Assembly: GCA_947447355.1 (NCBI GenBank)
Contig: CANFJF010000011.1
Location: 1 to 64,000, forward strand
Source of the DNA: Comamonadaceae bacterium
GTDB taxonomy: Bacteria; Pseudomonadota; Gammaproteobacteria; Burkholderiales; Burkholderiaceae_C
Length of the DNA: 64,000 nt
Direction of reading: 5' to 3'
Within the stretch, counting starts at the first letter, position 1. Each line of letters starts with the position of its first letter. Shown here piece by piece: positions 35,205-44,713 of the stretch. The position numbers and the translations under genes were made by a program. The notes beneath the pieces are model-generated. The model worked only from the letters and a program-made list of their open reading frames with translations. It was not told where the DNA came from and did not search any database.

Positions 35205-35307
35205 ATGGGCCTGTCAAGTTTGGCCTTTCTCGAAGCGCTGCATGGCTGACAGGCGCCGAGGGTTTCCCCTCTGCAATCCGCCTGAAATAAAAAATAACAT
35301 TTTAAAA

Positions 35308-35760
35308 ATGACCAACACTCAGACTGAACCCAAGCTTTTGATTCCTCCACTCAAACCGTTTTACGACGCGGTCGAACCGCTGTCGTGGCTGTTGATACGT
35401 CTGACGGTCGGGCTGATGCTGCTGCCGCACGGGATTCCAAAATTGTTGGACGGTGTGGCCGCCACTGCTGCTGCTGCGCTGGTGAAGCGCGGCATCGGTG
35501 CTGCTGAACCGCTCGCGGTGGTGCTCATCATCTTGGAGACGGTGGGCGGTTTGTGCATTGCGTTGGGCCTGTTCACACGCTTTTTTGCAGCGGCCATCAC
35601 CATCGAGATGTTCGTGATCGTCTACAACTACTTCCCGAAATTTGGCTGGACTGGACCCGGCTATGAATACACGCTGATGTGGGGCTTGATCATGTTCGCC
35701 GTTGCGTTGCGCGGTGGGGGTCCTTGGTCGCTGGATCGAAAAATCGGCAAGCAGTTGTAG
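35308..35760 (+). CDS. DoxX-family membrane protein
   Basis: 150-residue inner-membrane protein with four hydrophobic segments: LLIRLTVGLMLLPHGIPKLL, PLAVVLIILETVGGLCIALGLFTRF, AAITIEMFVIVYNYF, and YTLMWGLIMFAVALRGGGPWSLDR. These are the DoxX family signatures. DoxX-type proteins are often found beside quinone or aromatic oxidation genes; their role is not well defined. Start ATG 35308 chosen because the upstream frame runs through fahA. Weak A-rich ribosome site. Confidence 0.85.
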   Translation: MTNTQTEPKLLIPPLKPFYDAVEPLSWLLIRLTVGLMLLPHGIPKLLDGVAATAAAALVKRGIGAAEPLAVVLIILETVGGLCIALGLFTRFFAAAITIEMFVIVYNYFPKFGWTGPGYEYTLMWGLIMFAVALRGGGPWSLDRKIGKQL

Positions 35761-35807
35761 GTTCAATGAAGTTGAAAATGAAAGTGAAAATGAAAATAAG
35801 AGACGTC

Positions 35808-36785
35808 ATGATGCATCGTTTCAGTTGCATCCTCGCCAGCACGGTTGTCGCGCTGTTGCCAGCATTGGCCTTGGCGCAAAGCTGGAGTCCGACCAAGACG
35901 ATTACCTTTGTGGTGCCGGTGGCACCAGGCTCCAGCAATGACTTGATTGCCCGCATGCTGTCAGAGCGCTTGCCTGCCAAACTGGGCCAACCCGTGATTG
36001 TCGACAACCGGCCCGGGGCCAGCGGTCTGGTCGGTGCGGCCAGCGTGGCGCGATCGGCACCGGACGGCCACACCATCGTGATTGTCCCCAGCGACGTCTA
36101 CATGGCACCCATTCTCACGCCCAAGGCGGGCGGTGCAAACTTCGATGTCATCAAGGACTTCACGCCCATCCTCACCGCCGGCTCCGCGCCCGTGCTGATC
36201 GTGGTCAGCCCGTCTATCAACGTCAAAACACCGCAAGAGCTGGTGGCTTACCTGAAGAAAAACGGGCCGACGAGTTATGGCAGCCCTGGCACGGGTTCGC
36301 CCATGAATATCGCTGGGGAAATGTTCAAGCGCTCAACCGGAACGCAGTTGAACCATGTGCCTTACCGTGGCGTTTCGCCCGCCGTCAATGCCGTCTTGTC
36401 TGGGGAATTACCGTTGTCGATTGTTGCCCTTGCCGGTGCGGCTCCGCACATCGCCGTTGGTAAGCTGGTGCCGGTGGCGCTGGTTGAAAAACAGCGCTCT
36501 GAATTGATTCCCAACCTGCCCACGTTGACCGAGTCAGGCATTCCCGGTGTGGAGACCACGGTGTTCTTCCAAATTTTGGCGCCCGCCGGCACACCTGCGC
36601 CGGTGATTCAGCGCTTCAACACAGAGATCAATGCCATCTTGGCAACGCCTGACTTCAAGGAACGCCTGCGCACGATGGGCGTGCAGCCTGCCGGGGGCAC
36701 GTCTGCCGACGCAGCTAAGTTGGCGCGTGACACCTTTGCACGCAACCAGCAGCTGGTCAAGGAACTGCGCATCGTGGTCGAATAG
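35808..36785 (+). CDS. Bug/TctC-family periplasmic receptor
   Basis: 325 residues from ATG 35808 (a second ATG is adjacent; a further upstream ATG at 35766 gives a highly basic MKLKMKVKMKIR leader). Sec signal ending near ALALAQ. Pocket motifs VVPVAPGSSNDLIARML, VDNRPGASGLVG and ILAPAGTPAPV. It ends the fumarylacetoacetase/DoxX group on the plus strand. Ligand unknown. Confidence 0.88.
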   Translation: MMHRFSCILASTVVALLPALALAQSWSPTKTITFVVPVAPGSSNDLIARMLSERLPAKLGQPVIVDNRPGASGLVGAASVARSAPDGHTIVIVPSDVYMAPILTPKAGGANFDVIKDFTPILTAGSAPVLIVVSPSINVKTPQELVAYLKKNGPTSYGSPGTGSPMNIAGEMFKRSTGTQLNHVPYRGVSPAVNAVLSGELPLSIVALAGAAPHIAVGKLVPVALVEKQRSELIPNLPTLTESGIPGVETTVFFQILAPAGTPAPVIQRFNTEINAILATPDFKERLRTMGVQPAGGTSADAAKLARDTFARNQQLVKELRIVVE

Positions 36786-36850
36786 GTCTGAATGCCAATC
36801 TCATGCTGGAGTTTGGGCCAACATGCTGGAAGGTGACGAAAGCAGGTAGA

Positions 36851-36866
36851 CTGTGTTTTTATACAG
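36851..36866 (+). promoter_or_regulatory. LexA box (SOS operator) of umuDC
   Basis: CTGTGTTTTTATACAG matches the CTGT-N8-ACAG LexA consensus exactly. It lies 10 nt before the umuD ATG, so LexA would block transcription at the start of the operon until DNA damage. Confidence 0.92.
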
Positions 36867-36876
36867 TTTTCGAATC

Positions 36877-37341
36877 ATGCTTTCCTCCCGACTTGACCCC
36901 TCTCTTGACCAAACTCCTCAGCCTTTAGCGCCCAGCCTGCCAGCCGTCCAGCTGCGGTTGATTAGCCACCGGCTGTCGGCCGGTTTTCCTTCCCCTGCCG
37001 CCGATTACACCGAAGAAGCGCTCAACCTCAACGACTACCTGGTGCGCAACAAACCGGCCACCTTCATGTTCACGGTCAAGGGTGACTCCATGACCAACGC
37101 TGGCATCCACCACGAAGACAAGGTGGTGGTCGACCGCTCACTGACGCCGCAGTCTGGAGATATTGTGGTCGCCGTGGTGAACAGTGACTACACCATCAAG
37201 CGGTTGCGCTACCGGCAAGGCCAACCCGAACTCTGGCCAGAGAACCCGATCTACGCGCCCATCACGTTTGCAGAAGGCGCTGAGCTCGAAATCTGGGGCG
37301 TTGTGGTTGGCGTGGTGCGGCGCCTCCCTACGCGGGGCTGA
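36877..37341 (+). CDS. umuD: UmuD-like subunit of translesion polymerase V
   Basis: Self-cleaving S24-family protein that activates the UmuC polymerase after RecA-stimulated cleavage. 154 residues from ATG 36877 (a GTG at 36853 lies inside the LexA box and is not a sensible start). Predicted cleavage at A35-G36 ([10 protein letters not shown]). Catalytic Ser71 in [10 protein letters not shown] and Lys108 in [10 protein letters not shown], 37 residues apart exactly as in E. coli UmuD (S60/K97). Followed by umuC 2 nt later; SOS-controlled through the adjacent LexA box. Confidence 0.95.
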   Translation: MLSSRLDPSLDQTPQPLAPSLPAVQLRLISHRLSAGFPSPAADYTEEALNLNDYLVRNKPATFMFTVKGDSMTNAGIHHEDKVVVDRSLTPQSGDIVVAVVNSDYTIKRLRYRQGQPELWPENPIYAPITFAEGAELEIWGVVVGVVRRLPTRG

Positions 37342-37343
37342 AC

Positions 37344-38648
37344 GTGCCAACATCTGCACTGGTGCCGCAGTTTGCGCTGGTCGACGTCAACAACTTTTAC
37401 GTTTCCTGTGAGCGCGTCTTTCAGCCCAAGCTGGAGAGCGTGCCGATGGTGGTGCTGTCCAACAACGACGGTTGCGCCGTGGCGCGCAGCGGGGAGGTCA
37501 AGGCCTTGGGCGTGAAGATGGGCACGCCGTGGTTCAAGATGAAAGACTTGGCCGCCGAGCACGGCATTCAAGCGTTCTCATCCAACTACGCGCTGTATGG
37601 CGACATGAGCAACCGGGTTGTCAGCATCTTGCGTGACTTCGCCCCCGACATCGAGGTCTACAGCATCGACGAAAGCTTCTTGCGCGTGGAGTCTGTGGTG
37701 CGGCATTACGGCGGCGGTGTCGCCATGGGTCAACTCATGCGGCAGCGCATTCGGCAATGGACAGGGCTGCCCGTTTGTGCCGGCCTAGGTCCGACCAAAA
37801 CCTTGGCCAAGCTGGCCAATCATCTGGCCAAGAAGAACCCGGAGTTCAACGGCGTGTGCGACTTGCACGCGCTGAGCAAACCAGAGCGTTTGCAGTGGAT
37901 GTCGCAAACCGACGTCGGCGAGGTCTGGGGCGTCGGTCGGCGCATTGCCCTGCGGCTTCAAGCTATGGGCGTACACACCGTGTTGGACCTGCGTCGCCAG
38001 TCGCCCAAACACATGCAGGCGCAGTTTGGCGTGGTGATGGAGCGCACCTGCAACGAATTGCGCGGTGTGTCTTGTCTAGAGCTCGAAGATGTGGCGCCAC
38101 CGAAGCAGCAAATCATGAGTTCTCGCAGCTTTGGTACGCCGGTGATCACATTGACAGAATTGCGGGAAGCGGTCGCGAGCTACGTCGCCAAGGCGGCTGA
38201 AAAACTGCGCCAGCAAGGCTCCGTAGCAGCGGCCGTGCAAGTCTTCGTGCAGACCAATCGCTTCAAGGCCAACGATCCGCAATACAACGCTGGTTGGCTG
38301 GTGCCGCTGATGGACCCGAGCAGCGACACACTGGCGCTCACGCGCGCAGCTCTCTTCGGCTTGGAGCTGATTTACAAGCCCGGCTACCAGTATAAAAAAG
38401 CTGGCGTCATGCTGACCATGCTGTCCAGCCAAGCCGCCAGACAAAAAACATTGTTTGACGACCCGCTGGCCCGTGCGCGCTCAGCCCGGTTGATGGCCGC
38501 GCTCGACACAGTCAACAGAACCTATGGGCGCAACACCCTGCGCACCGGCGTGTGCGGCACCGCAGAGCGGTGGGGGATGAAGTCCGAGAACCGATCAGGC
38601 AGTTTCACCACGCAATGGGATGAACTGCCTGAGGCTAAGGCTCAGTAA
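37344..38648 (+). CDS. umuC: UmuC, Y-family translesion DNA polymerase V
   Basis: Error-prone polymerase that copies damaged templates. 434 residues from a GTG start. Catalytic residues: first Asp in [17 protein letters not shown] and the acidic pair in [12 protein letters not shown]; HhH region [19 protein letters not shown] and [16 protein letters not shown]-terminal little-finger domain and the usual UmuC tail. Its 3' end (about 38526-38640) is repeated, decayed and frameshifted, at 46206-46320. Coupled to umuD. Confidence 0.95.
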   Translation: MPTSALVPQFALVDVNNFYVSCERVFQPKLESVPMVVLSNNDGCAVARSGEVKALGVKMGTPWFKMKDLAAEHGIQAFSSNYALYGDMSNRVVSILRDFAPDIEVYSIDESFLRVESVVRHYGGGVAMGQLMRQRIRQWTGLPVCAGLGPTKTLAKLANHLAKKNPEFNGVCDLHALSKPERLQWMSQTDVGEVWGVGRRIALRLQAMGVHTVLDLRRQSPKHMQAQFGVVMERTCNELRGVSCLELEDVAPPKQQIMSSRSFGTPVITLTELREAVASYVAKAAEKLRQQGSVAAAVQVFVQTNRFKANDPQYNAGWLVPLMDPSSDTLALTRAALFGLELIYKPGYQYKKAGVMLTMLSSQAARQKTLFDDPLARARSARLMAALDTVNRTYGRNTLRTGVCGTAERWGMKSENRSGSFTTQWDELPEAKAQ

Positions 38649-38703
38649 CGGGTGATGTCCGAAGCCTGCAGTCCCTGCCAAGGGGTACTGCCAGGGGCCG
38701 TGA

Positions 38704-39981
38704 TCAAACCGCCGCTAACGCCTGCTCCAGGTCTTCTAACAAGTCGTCGATGTGCTCAATGCCGATAGACAGCCGCACCATGTCGGGTTTGACGCCGGCT
38801 TTGGCCAACTCGTCCGCGTTGAGCTGACGGTGTGTGGTGGAGGCGGGGTGGCAGGCCAGCGACTTGGCATCTCCAATATTGACCAAACGTGTGAAGAGCT
38901 TGAGCGCGTCTTGAAAGCGGGCGCCAGCCTCCAAACTGTCGCTGGCTTTCAAGCCGAAGCTGATGATGCCTGAGGCACGTCCTGTCATGAGTTTTTGCAC
39001 CAGCTGATGATCGGGATGATCGGGTAAACCAGCGTAATTGACCCAACTCACTTTCGCATGAGATTGGAGGTGTTTGGCGACTTTGAGCGCGTTCTCGCAA
39101 ATGCGGTCCATGCGCAGTGCCAGCGTTTCGATGCCTTGCAAAATCTGGAACGCTGCCATCGGGCTGAGCGCTGCGCCCATGTTGCGCAGGGGCACCACGC
39201 GCGCGCGGCCAATGTAGGCGGCGGCTCCGAGCGCCTCGGTGTAGACCACGCCGTGGTAGCTGACATCAGGCTCGTTGAGCCGCTTGAAGCGCTCCTTGTG
39301 TTCTGCCCAAGGGAACTTCCCTGAATCGACAATTGCGCCGCCGATAGTCGTGCCATGTCCGCCCAAGTATTTGGTGAGCGAATGCACCACGATGTCTGCG
39401 CCATGCTCAATGGGGCGGCACAGGTACGGACTGGCCACGGTGTTGTCCACAATCAGCGGCACACCGTGGGCGTGGGCTACTTTGGCCAGTGCGGTCAGGT
39501 CGGTGATATTGCCCAGCGGGTTGCCAATGCTTTCACAGTAAACGGCTTTGGTGCGCGCATCGATCAGCTTGGCAAAGGCGGCCGGGTCGCGGTAGTCGGC
39601 AAAGCGCACCTCGACGCCCATTTGTGGGAAGGTGTGGGCAAACAGGTTGTAGGTGCCGCCGTACAAGGTGGCGGTCGAGACAATGTTGTCGCCCGCTTCG
39701 GCAATGGTTTGTATGGCATAGGCAATGGCCGACATGCCAGAGGCCACCACCAGCGCGCCTATACCGCCTTCTAACGCCGCCACGCGCGCCTCTAGGACGC
39801 CGTTGGTCGGGTTCATGATGCGGCTGTAAATATTGCCCGCAACTTTGAGGTCGAACAAGTCAGCCCCGTGCTGAGTGTTGTCAAACGCGTAAGCCACCGT
39901 TTGGTAGATGGGAACGGCCACCGCTTTGGTGGTCGGGTCTGGTGTGTAGCCCGCGTGAACGGCAAGGGTTTCAATGCGCAT
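38704..39981 (-). CDS. metY: O-acetylhomoserine sulfhydrylase / aminocarboxypropyltransferase
   Basis: PLP enzyme of methionine biosynthesis that makes homocysteine from O-acetylhomoserine and sulfide. 425 residues from ATG 39981, which has AGGAAG upstream; the longer frame (start 40032) has no such signal. PLP-binding Lys204 in VVHSLTKYLGGHG; PLP contacts in VASGMSAIAY and LYGGTYNLF; long-form length typical of MetY. No SAM or other riboswitch was recognised in the short upstream region. Convergent with umuC. Confidence 0.92.
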   Translation of the reverse strand: MRIETLAVHAGYTPDPTTKAVAVPIYQTVAYAFDNTQHGADLFDLKVAGNIYSRIMNPTNGVLEARVAALEGGIGALVVASGMSAIAYAIQTIAEAGDNIVSTATLYGGTYNLFAHTFPQMGVEVRFADYRDPAAFAKLIDARTKAVYCESIGNPLGNITDLTALAKVAHAHGVPLIVDNTVASPYLCRPIEHGADIVVHSLTKYLGGHGTTIGGAIVDSGKFPWAEHKERFKRLNEPDVSYHGVVYTEALGAAAYIGRARVVPLRNMGAALSPMAAFQILQGIETLALRMDRICENALKVAKHLQSHAKVSWVNYAGLPDHPDHQLVQKLMTGRASGIISFGLKASDSLEAGARFQDALKLFTRLVNIGDAKSLACHPASTTHRQLNADELAKAGVKPDMVRLSIGIEHIDDLLEDLEQALAAV

Positions 39982-40072
39982 GATTTTGCTTCCTAGGTTA
40001 AAAATCCAACGGCTGGACTCGCAGTATGGCATTCCTGATGCATTCAGCGCGTTGTTGAACCCCCGTCTTTAG

Positions 40073-40273
40073 AGCGCCCGTACCTCATACCTTGTAAGAC
40101 GCCAACACCTGTTTCGGGAAAAGCTCTTCCACGTCCAGATGCCGGTAGCAGACCCCTTGTTCACCCGAGTTCGACAGGTGGACGGGCCGACATGACGGCG
40201 TCCAACTCGCCGTTGAGCAGCATGGCGTTCAGGCTGTCGTCGCTGACGTTGGTGATGGGGGTGCCATCAAATT
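40073..40273 (-). pseudogene. Decayed, internally deleted copy of the dihydroxyphthalate decarboxylase-like gene
   Basis: 40089-40163 aligns with 46346-46420 (3 mismatches in 75 positions) and preserves the reading of the last residues (QVLASYKV) with a stop. After a 13-nt junction, 40177-40269 aligns with 46781-46873 (about 90 percent identical by hand count). The intervening 360 bp of the intact gene are missing. It starts beside metY and ends at the border of the AT-rich island, so it marks that border. No product is possible. Confidence 0.88.
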
Positions 40274-40282
40274 ACGCTCGAA

Positions 40283-41638
40283 CTAAAGAATCACCACCTC
40301 TTTTAAGATTTGATCAATGGGTTGATTCAAGTTCATATGCCATATCAGCGACAAAATGCGGTCGGCTTGTTCTGGTTTGTAATGATGATGCGTTAGTGAT
40401 TTGAATTTATTGTCAACATCACACACTTGCAATGGATGAAGAAAATGTCCATGTGGCATATCGACTTGCACTTCGAATTTTTTTCCTTGGTGCGTGGTGA
40501 TCGTCATGATGCACGGCATGCGATCTGGAAATTGTTGGGTTAAACCGTCACTCACATCAATACTTATTTTTTCAGCCAATGCATGGAGATCTGCATCAAC
40601 CAATCGATGCGATTCAAATATTTGTTCACTGAACACGCCATCGGTCAATACGCCTGCCACAATCCATGGCATGCTGTGATCTGCAGTTTCGCGATTGCTT
40701 GGATGCCATTTTTCTTTTTCACTGGCGACCTCATTCCACGCAAACCAATAGGTCTGAATATGCACATGGGAAATTTCATCGACACGGCATTGCTGATGCA
40801 GTTGCATGGCCGCCAATATCGGTGTTTGCGAGTGGTAATCACACAAATAACTTTTCATGTGAGACAAAGATAAAGCATAGGTATCCGTCGGCTGCGATGG
40901 CAATAAAGGCCATGTAAATTTTTTAGTGATTTCGAATAAACCTCTCACGCCCTCAAACGGTTGTGCAGGTGCATCAAAATCCAATTGAGCCAGCATCGCA
41001 GCAAAAACACCATTGCGCGCCGCATTACCCGACGCACCGGACTTCCACATTGACAAGGTACCCGTTCGGGCCACACCCATGGGCAAATGTCCTGTTAAAG
41101 CAATAGAAACTGCATTGGCTGTCTGCTGTTCATTGAGTTTGAGCAAATGACAAACACCTACTGTTGTCCCCACCGTGGCATACAAAACATTGTCCAAACC
41201 ATGCTCACGAAAATTGCCCGATTGAAACAGATGATAAAAAATTTCATAAGCCAACGTAACGGCCGTGATTGTCTCTTGAAGTGTTGAATTTTTAAATTGG
41301 GCGACGGCTAATATTCCTGCCCAGCAATCACTGCCGTGCCCACCACCGCCTGGATAAGTGTCTGCACCATCAAGGTAACGAATCATGACGCCGTTAGCAA
41401 ATGCGACCATCTCTAAGCTGGAGAAATGCGGCGTTCCGATTAACTGAGCCTGTGGCAATGCGGCATGTTGCATTGCCATATGGCGTGCGATCGTGCATGG
41501 TTTTTTGTCATAGCCCGCAACTGCACAAGCAATGACATCGACCAGTCTTTTTCTGCAATCCCTCACCGCATCCGAAGACAAATTCGAGAAAGAAAAGTGT
41601 GCTGCGTAATGAGCAATTTGTCGAAGCGTTTGATCCAT
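40283..41638 (-). CDS. MmgE/PrpD-family protein
   Basis: All-helical MmgE/PrpD family (2-methylcitrate dehydratase, cis-aconitate decarboxylase and relatives), acting on tri- or dicarboxylic acids. About 451 residues from ATG 41638. Family signature RLVDVIACAVAGYDK near the start, then the region YLDGADTYPGGGGHGSDCWA, equivalent to the PrpD D-N/T-x-P-G-x-H-P motif, and MWKSGASGNAARNGVFAAMLA. Clearly richer in A/T than flanking chromosomal genes. Divergently transcribed from the other island genes, with a shared promoter gap of about 125 nt. The reaction is uncertain: the family also contains proteins of unknown role. Confidence 0.85.
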   Translation of the reverse strand: MDQTLRQIAHYAAHFSFSNLSSDAVRDCRKRLVDVIACAVAGYDKKPCTIARHMAMQHAALPQAQLIGTPHFSSLEMVAFANGVMIRYLDGADTYPGGGGHGSDCWAGILAVAQFKNSTLQETITAVTLAYEIFYHLFQSGNFREHGLDNVLYATVGTTVGVCHLLKLNEQQTANAVSIALTGHLPMGVARTGTLSMWKSGASGNAARNGVFAAMLAQLDFDAPAQPFEGVRGLFEITKKFTWPLLPSQPTDTYALSLSHMKSYLCDYHSQTPILAAMQLHQQCRVDEISHVHIQTYWFAWNEVASEKEKWHPSNRETADHSMPWIVAGVLTDGVFSEQIFESHRLVDADLHALAEKISIDVSDGLTQQFPDRMPCIMTITTHQGKKFEVQVDMPHGHFLHPLQVCDVDNKFKSLTHHHYKPEQADRILSLIWHMNLNQPIDQILKEVVIL

Positions 41639-41763
41639 AGCTTCCAGTTTACGAACTTGCATCAGCCTTTCGCACATGACACTTGTAGGTGTTAACCCCC
41701 TGACGATAAAAATTAAACGAGCTAAAGTTCCAGCAGTTTTTTTACGAAATAAAGGTGAGAAAA

Positions 41764-42732
41764 ATGATAAAAGTTCGAGGTTTAAATAAAGTATTCATTT
41801 TAATTTCTTGCTTATTCGTCAATCTTTCACAAGCTCAGGACTACCCAACCAAACCCATCACATTGATTGTTCCCTTTGCTCCCGGTGGCGGATCTGATTT
41901 GGTCAGTCGTGTAGTAGCGAATGAATTATCCAAAGGACTCGGACAACGAGTTGTGATTGAAAACAAACCGGGCGCAGGCGGCAATATTGGTTTTGCTGCA
42001 GGTTCACGTGCTGCGCCCGATGGCTACACACTCACCACAGTCACACAAAACATCACCGTCAATCCGCATGTTCTCAAAGAAATGCCTTTTGATCCGCTCA
42101 AAGATTTGCAACCCATTTCATTGATGGTGCAGTACTACTCCATGTTGGTGGTGAGCCCAAGCTTGCCCGTGCAAAACATGGCTGAATTGGTAGCTTATGG
42201 AAAAGCCAACCCTGGTGTACTCACTGGTGGACATGGAGGCGTGGGAGGTCAAGCACACTTATCTATGGTATTGATTGCCAGTGCCGCAGGTTTTAAGATG
42301 GAATACATTCCATACAAAGGTGAAGCACCCGTATTGCCCGACTTAATGGCGGGTCGAACCTCTATGACGGTTCAATCATTTGGCGGCTTAGGACAGCACG
42401 TGGATTCTGGTCGTTTGCGTGCCATTGGCGTGACATCCCCCAAGCGTGTGGCTCAATTTCCAAAGGTGTCCACCATCGGAGAGACTCTGCCCGGTTTTCA
42501 ACTCGCAGGTTGGTATGGCATTGCTGTACCGGCAAGTACGCCAGCGCCTATTGTCAAAAAACTCAATGATCAAATGAAAATTGCATTGAATGCACCCGAA
42601 GTCAAAAAAGTACTCACAGAAATGGGTTTGGTTGTCTCGTACAACACGCCCGAAGAGTTCAGCATACTCATTAAAGAGGATTACAGACGTATCCAAAAAG
42701 TAGTGGCCGAAGCAGGAATTAAACCCCAATGA
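41764..42732 (+). CDS. Bug/TctC-family periplasmic receptor (island)
   Basis: 322 residues from ATG 41764, preceded by AAAGGTGAG (a GTG at 41755 is inside that ribosome site). Signal peptide ending SQAQ; pocket motifs VPFAPGGGSDLVSRV, ENKPGAGGN and ASTPAPIVKKLNDQM. First gene of the plus-strand island operon. Its stop overlaps the AroQ-like start (ATGA). Codon use is AT-rich in contrast to the Bug genes outside the island. Confidence 0.9.
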   Translation: MIKVRGLNKVFILISCLFVNLSQAQDYPTKPITLIVPFAPGGGSDLVSRVVANELSKGLGQRVVIENKPGAGGNIGFAAGSRAAPDGYTLTTVTQNITVNPHVLKEMPFDPLKDLQPISLMVQYYSMLVVSPSLPVQNMAELVAYGKANPGVLTGGHGGVGGQAHLSMVLIASAAGFKMEYIPYKGEAPVLPDLMAGRTSMTVQSFGGLGQHVDSGRLRAIGVTSPKRVAQFPKVSTIGETLPGFQLAGWYGIAVPASTPAPIVKKLNDQMKIALNAPEVKKVLTEMGLVVSYNTPEEFSILIKEDYRRIQKVVAEAGIKPQ

Positions 42733-43208
42733 GCTTTGATTCAAGCAAACTGACTCGAACCGTTTTTGTTTTAAACGGTTCCAACCTTAATTTATTGGGC
42801 ACGCGCGAACCCGATTTGTATGGAACGCAAACGTTATCCGACGTACAAAAGTTGTGTGAAAAAACCTGCCAAGCCAAAGATCTTGTTTTAGATTTCAGAC
42901 AAAGCAATCACGAAGGCGTTCTGATTGATTGGGTGCACGAAGCGCATCATGCCAATGCGTCGGTCGTCATCAATGCTGGGGCATACGCTCGTACCTCTCT
43001 TGCACTGCACGATGCGGTCATAGCGGTGACAATTCCTGTCATTGAAATTCACATCACCAATATTTACAAACGCGATTCATTCAGACCCCCCTCCTATCTC
43101 AGTCGTGCGGCACAAGGTGTTATTTGTGGCCTTGGTATTCAAGTATACAAATACGGTATTGAAGCCGTTGCCGATTTAATTGACGTCCCATCGATTTTAA
43201 AAATATGA
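42729..43208 (+). CDS. AroQ-like type II 3-dehydroquinate dehydratase homologue in a catabolic context
   Basis: 159-residue dodecameric-type dehydroquinase homologue. LNGSNLNLLGTREPDLYG keeps the catalytic Arg and Tyr of the lid; RQSNHEGVLIDWVHEA and IEIHITNIYKRDSFRPPSY keep the catalytic His and Arg. The usual NPGAYTHTS loop is altered to NAGAYARTS, and Pro in LNGPN is Ser. Fully embedded in the island operon with ATGA overlaps on both sides, so it is not the housekeeping shikimate gene. It may act on 3-dehydroquinate derived from quinate or on a related cyclic hydroxy acid; this is inference. Confidence 0.82.
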   Translation: MSFDSSKLTRTVFVLNGSNLNLLGTREPDLYGTQTLSDVQKLCEKTCQAKDLVLDFRQSNHEGVLIDWVHEAHHANASVVINAGAYARTSLALHDAVIAVTIPVIEIHITNIYKRDSFRPPSYLSRAAQGVICGLGIQVYKYGIEAVADLIDVPSILKI

Positions 43209-44710
43209 ATTATTCTGAAAAAAATCCCCCAGCCGATTTTGATGTGGTGGTGGTGGGTGCGGGTGGATCAGGTTTGGCATCGGCTTTAGAGGCTGCTCAA
43301 AACGGTTTGCGAGTGTTGATCGTCGAAAAAGCACCGCAACCCGGTGGTGCAACCGCATGGTCAGTCGGCGCGTTCACAACCAGTTCGTCGCCGCATCAAA
43401 AAAAAGCGGGGGTTGTAGATAGTCGCGATCAACACTTTATTGATATGGATTTGGTCAACGCTAATGCAAAAAGGGCAGACAACATGCAGTTGCGTCGATT
43501 GCTGGTTGATAAAGCCCCCGAAACATTGCAATGGTTGATGGATCTGGGTGTCGAATTCATGGGTCCTCATGCCGAGTCGCCACATACACAACCACGAATG
43601 CACAATGCCGTTCCAGGCGGTGTGGCCTTGGTTTATTACCTCGTTAAACATTGCAAAAAAGCAGGCGTTCAAATCGCATGCAATACAAAATTACAAGATC
43701 TTTTATTTAAGGATGGAAAGGTTTGTGGCGTACAGGTTTTAAATAACGAAAAAATTCAAAACTTTTATGCAAAGCGAGCTGTTATTTTAGCAAGCGGCGA
43801 CTTCAGCGGCAGTCGGTCTATGCGCGAACGCTTCTTCGACCCTGCTGTTGTCAATGCAGCGCCTGTTGTTTCTATCAACACAGGTGACGGTCTCTTGGTT
43901 GCCGAAAAATATGGTGCACAAATTATCAATGGCGACTATGCGGCTTTTTATATTCCACGCATGCGTTTTGTACCGCAAGAAAATGTAGGATGGATTGCAC
44001 GTTTGCCACCGACTAAAACGATTGCTCAATTGATGCAGTGGGCAATGAAGTATTTACCGCCTGCCATCATTCGTCCTTTCATGATGAAAATGGTCACCAC
44101 CGTATTAGGACCTGAACCCGCTCTTTTCAAAGCAGGCGCGGCATTGATCAATGTTGCAGGCGGCTTGATTGACGTTGACTTCAAAAGTCCAGCGCGCAAG
44201 TTGGCCTTAGACCACCACAACAAAGGCTATATTGTTTTTGATCAAAAATTAGCCCAACAATTTCAAACGTGGCCTCATTTTATTTCGACGGCCCCTGGCA
44301 TTGCTTATGCTTATCTCAAAGATTACGAGCACTCAAGACCTGATATTTTTCATCGCGCCGACACGATTAATCAACTGGCGCAAACCATTCAGATCGATTG
44401 CACACAACTCCATAATGCATTGCAACAACACAATCAAAAAAATCCTGCATGCGGACCTATCGAACAAGGCCCTTTTTATGCGCTGGGTCCTGTGCGTGGA
44501 TACATCACCATCACCGAAGGCGGTTTGGATGTGAATGAACAGTTGCAAGTGATCGGCAAAAATCAACAACCAATTCCTCATTTGTACGCCTGCGGATCAG
44601 CAGGTCAAGGTGGTGTGTTACTCGATGGCCACGGTCATCATCTGTCTTGGGCTTTTGTATCGGGGCGTCATGCGGCCCAACAAGTTCTTCAAGAAACATC
44701 GATCTATTAA
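43205..44710 (+). CDS. FAD-dependent dehydrogenase (fumarate reductase/KstD-like flavoprotein)
   Basis: 501 residues. N-terminal FAD motif DVVVVGAGGSGLASALEAAQNGLRVLIVEKA and the C-terminal FAD clamp LYACGSAGQGGVLLDGHGHHLSWAFVSGR show the fumarate reductase/succinate dehydrogenase flavoprotein superfamily that includes 3-ketosteroid-delta-1-dehydrogenase. The substrate domain (about 130-350) diverges from known enzymes. No signal peptide. Coupled by overlap to the AroQ-like gene, so probably a dehydrogenase for a cyclic or polycarboxylic intermediate. AT-rich. Confidence 0.85.
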   Translation: MNYSEKNPPADFDVVVVGAGGSGLASALEAAQNGLRVLIVEKAPQPGGATAWSVGAFTTSSSPHQKKAGVVDSRDQHFIDMDLVNANAKRADNMQLRRLLVDKAPETLQWLMDLGVEFMGPHAESPHTQPRMHNAVPGGVALVYYLVKHCKKAGVQIACNTKLQDLLFKDGKVCGVQVLNNEKIQNFYAKRAVILASGDFSGSRSMRERFFDPAVVNAAPVVSINTGDGLLVAEKYGAQIINGDYAAFYIPRMRFVPQENVGWIARLPPTKTIAQLMQWAMKYLPPAIIRPFMMKMVTTVLGPEPALFKAGAALINVAGGLIDVDFKSPARKLALDHHNKGYIVFDQKLAQQFQTWPHFISTAPGIAYAYLKDYEHSRPDIFHRADTINQLAQTIQIDCTQLHNALQQHNQKNPACGPIEQGPFYALGPVRGYITITEGGLDVNEQLQVIGKNQQPIPHLYACGSAGQGGVLLDGHGHHLSWAFVSGRHAAQQVLQETSIY

Positions 44711-44713
44711 TCC

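Noticed and set aside
40130-40404. Short plus-strand frame at 40192-40404 as a gene
   Set aside because: It crosses from the decayed decarboxylase copy into the PrpD-family gene in antisense; both are explained by other features.
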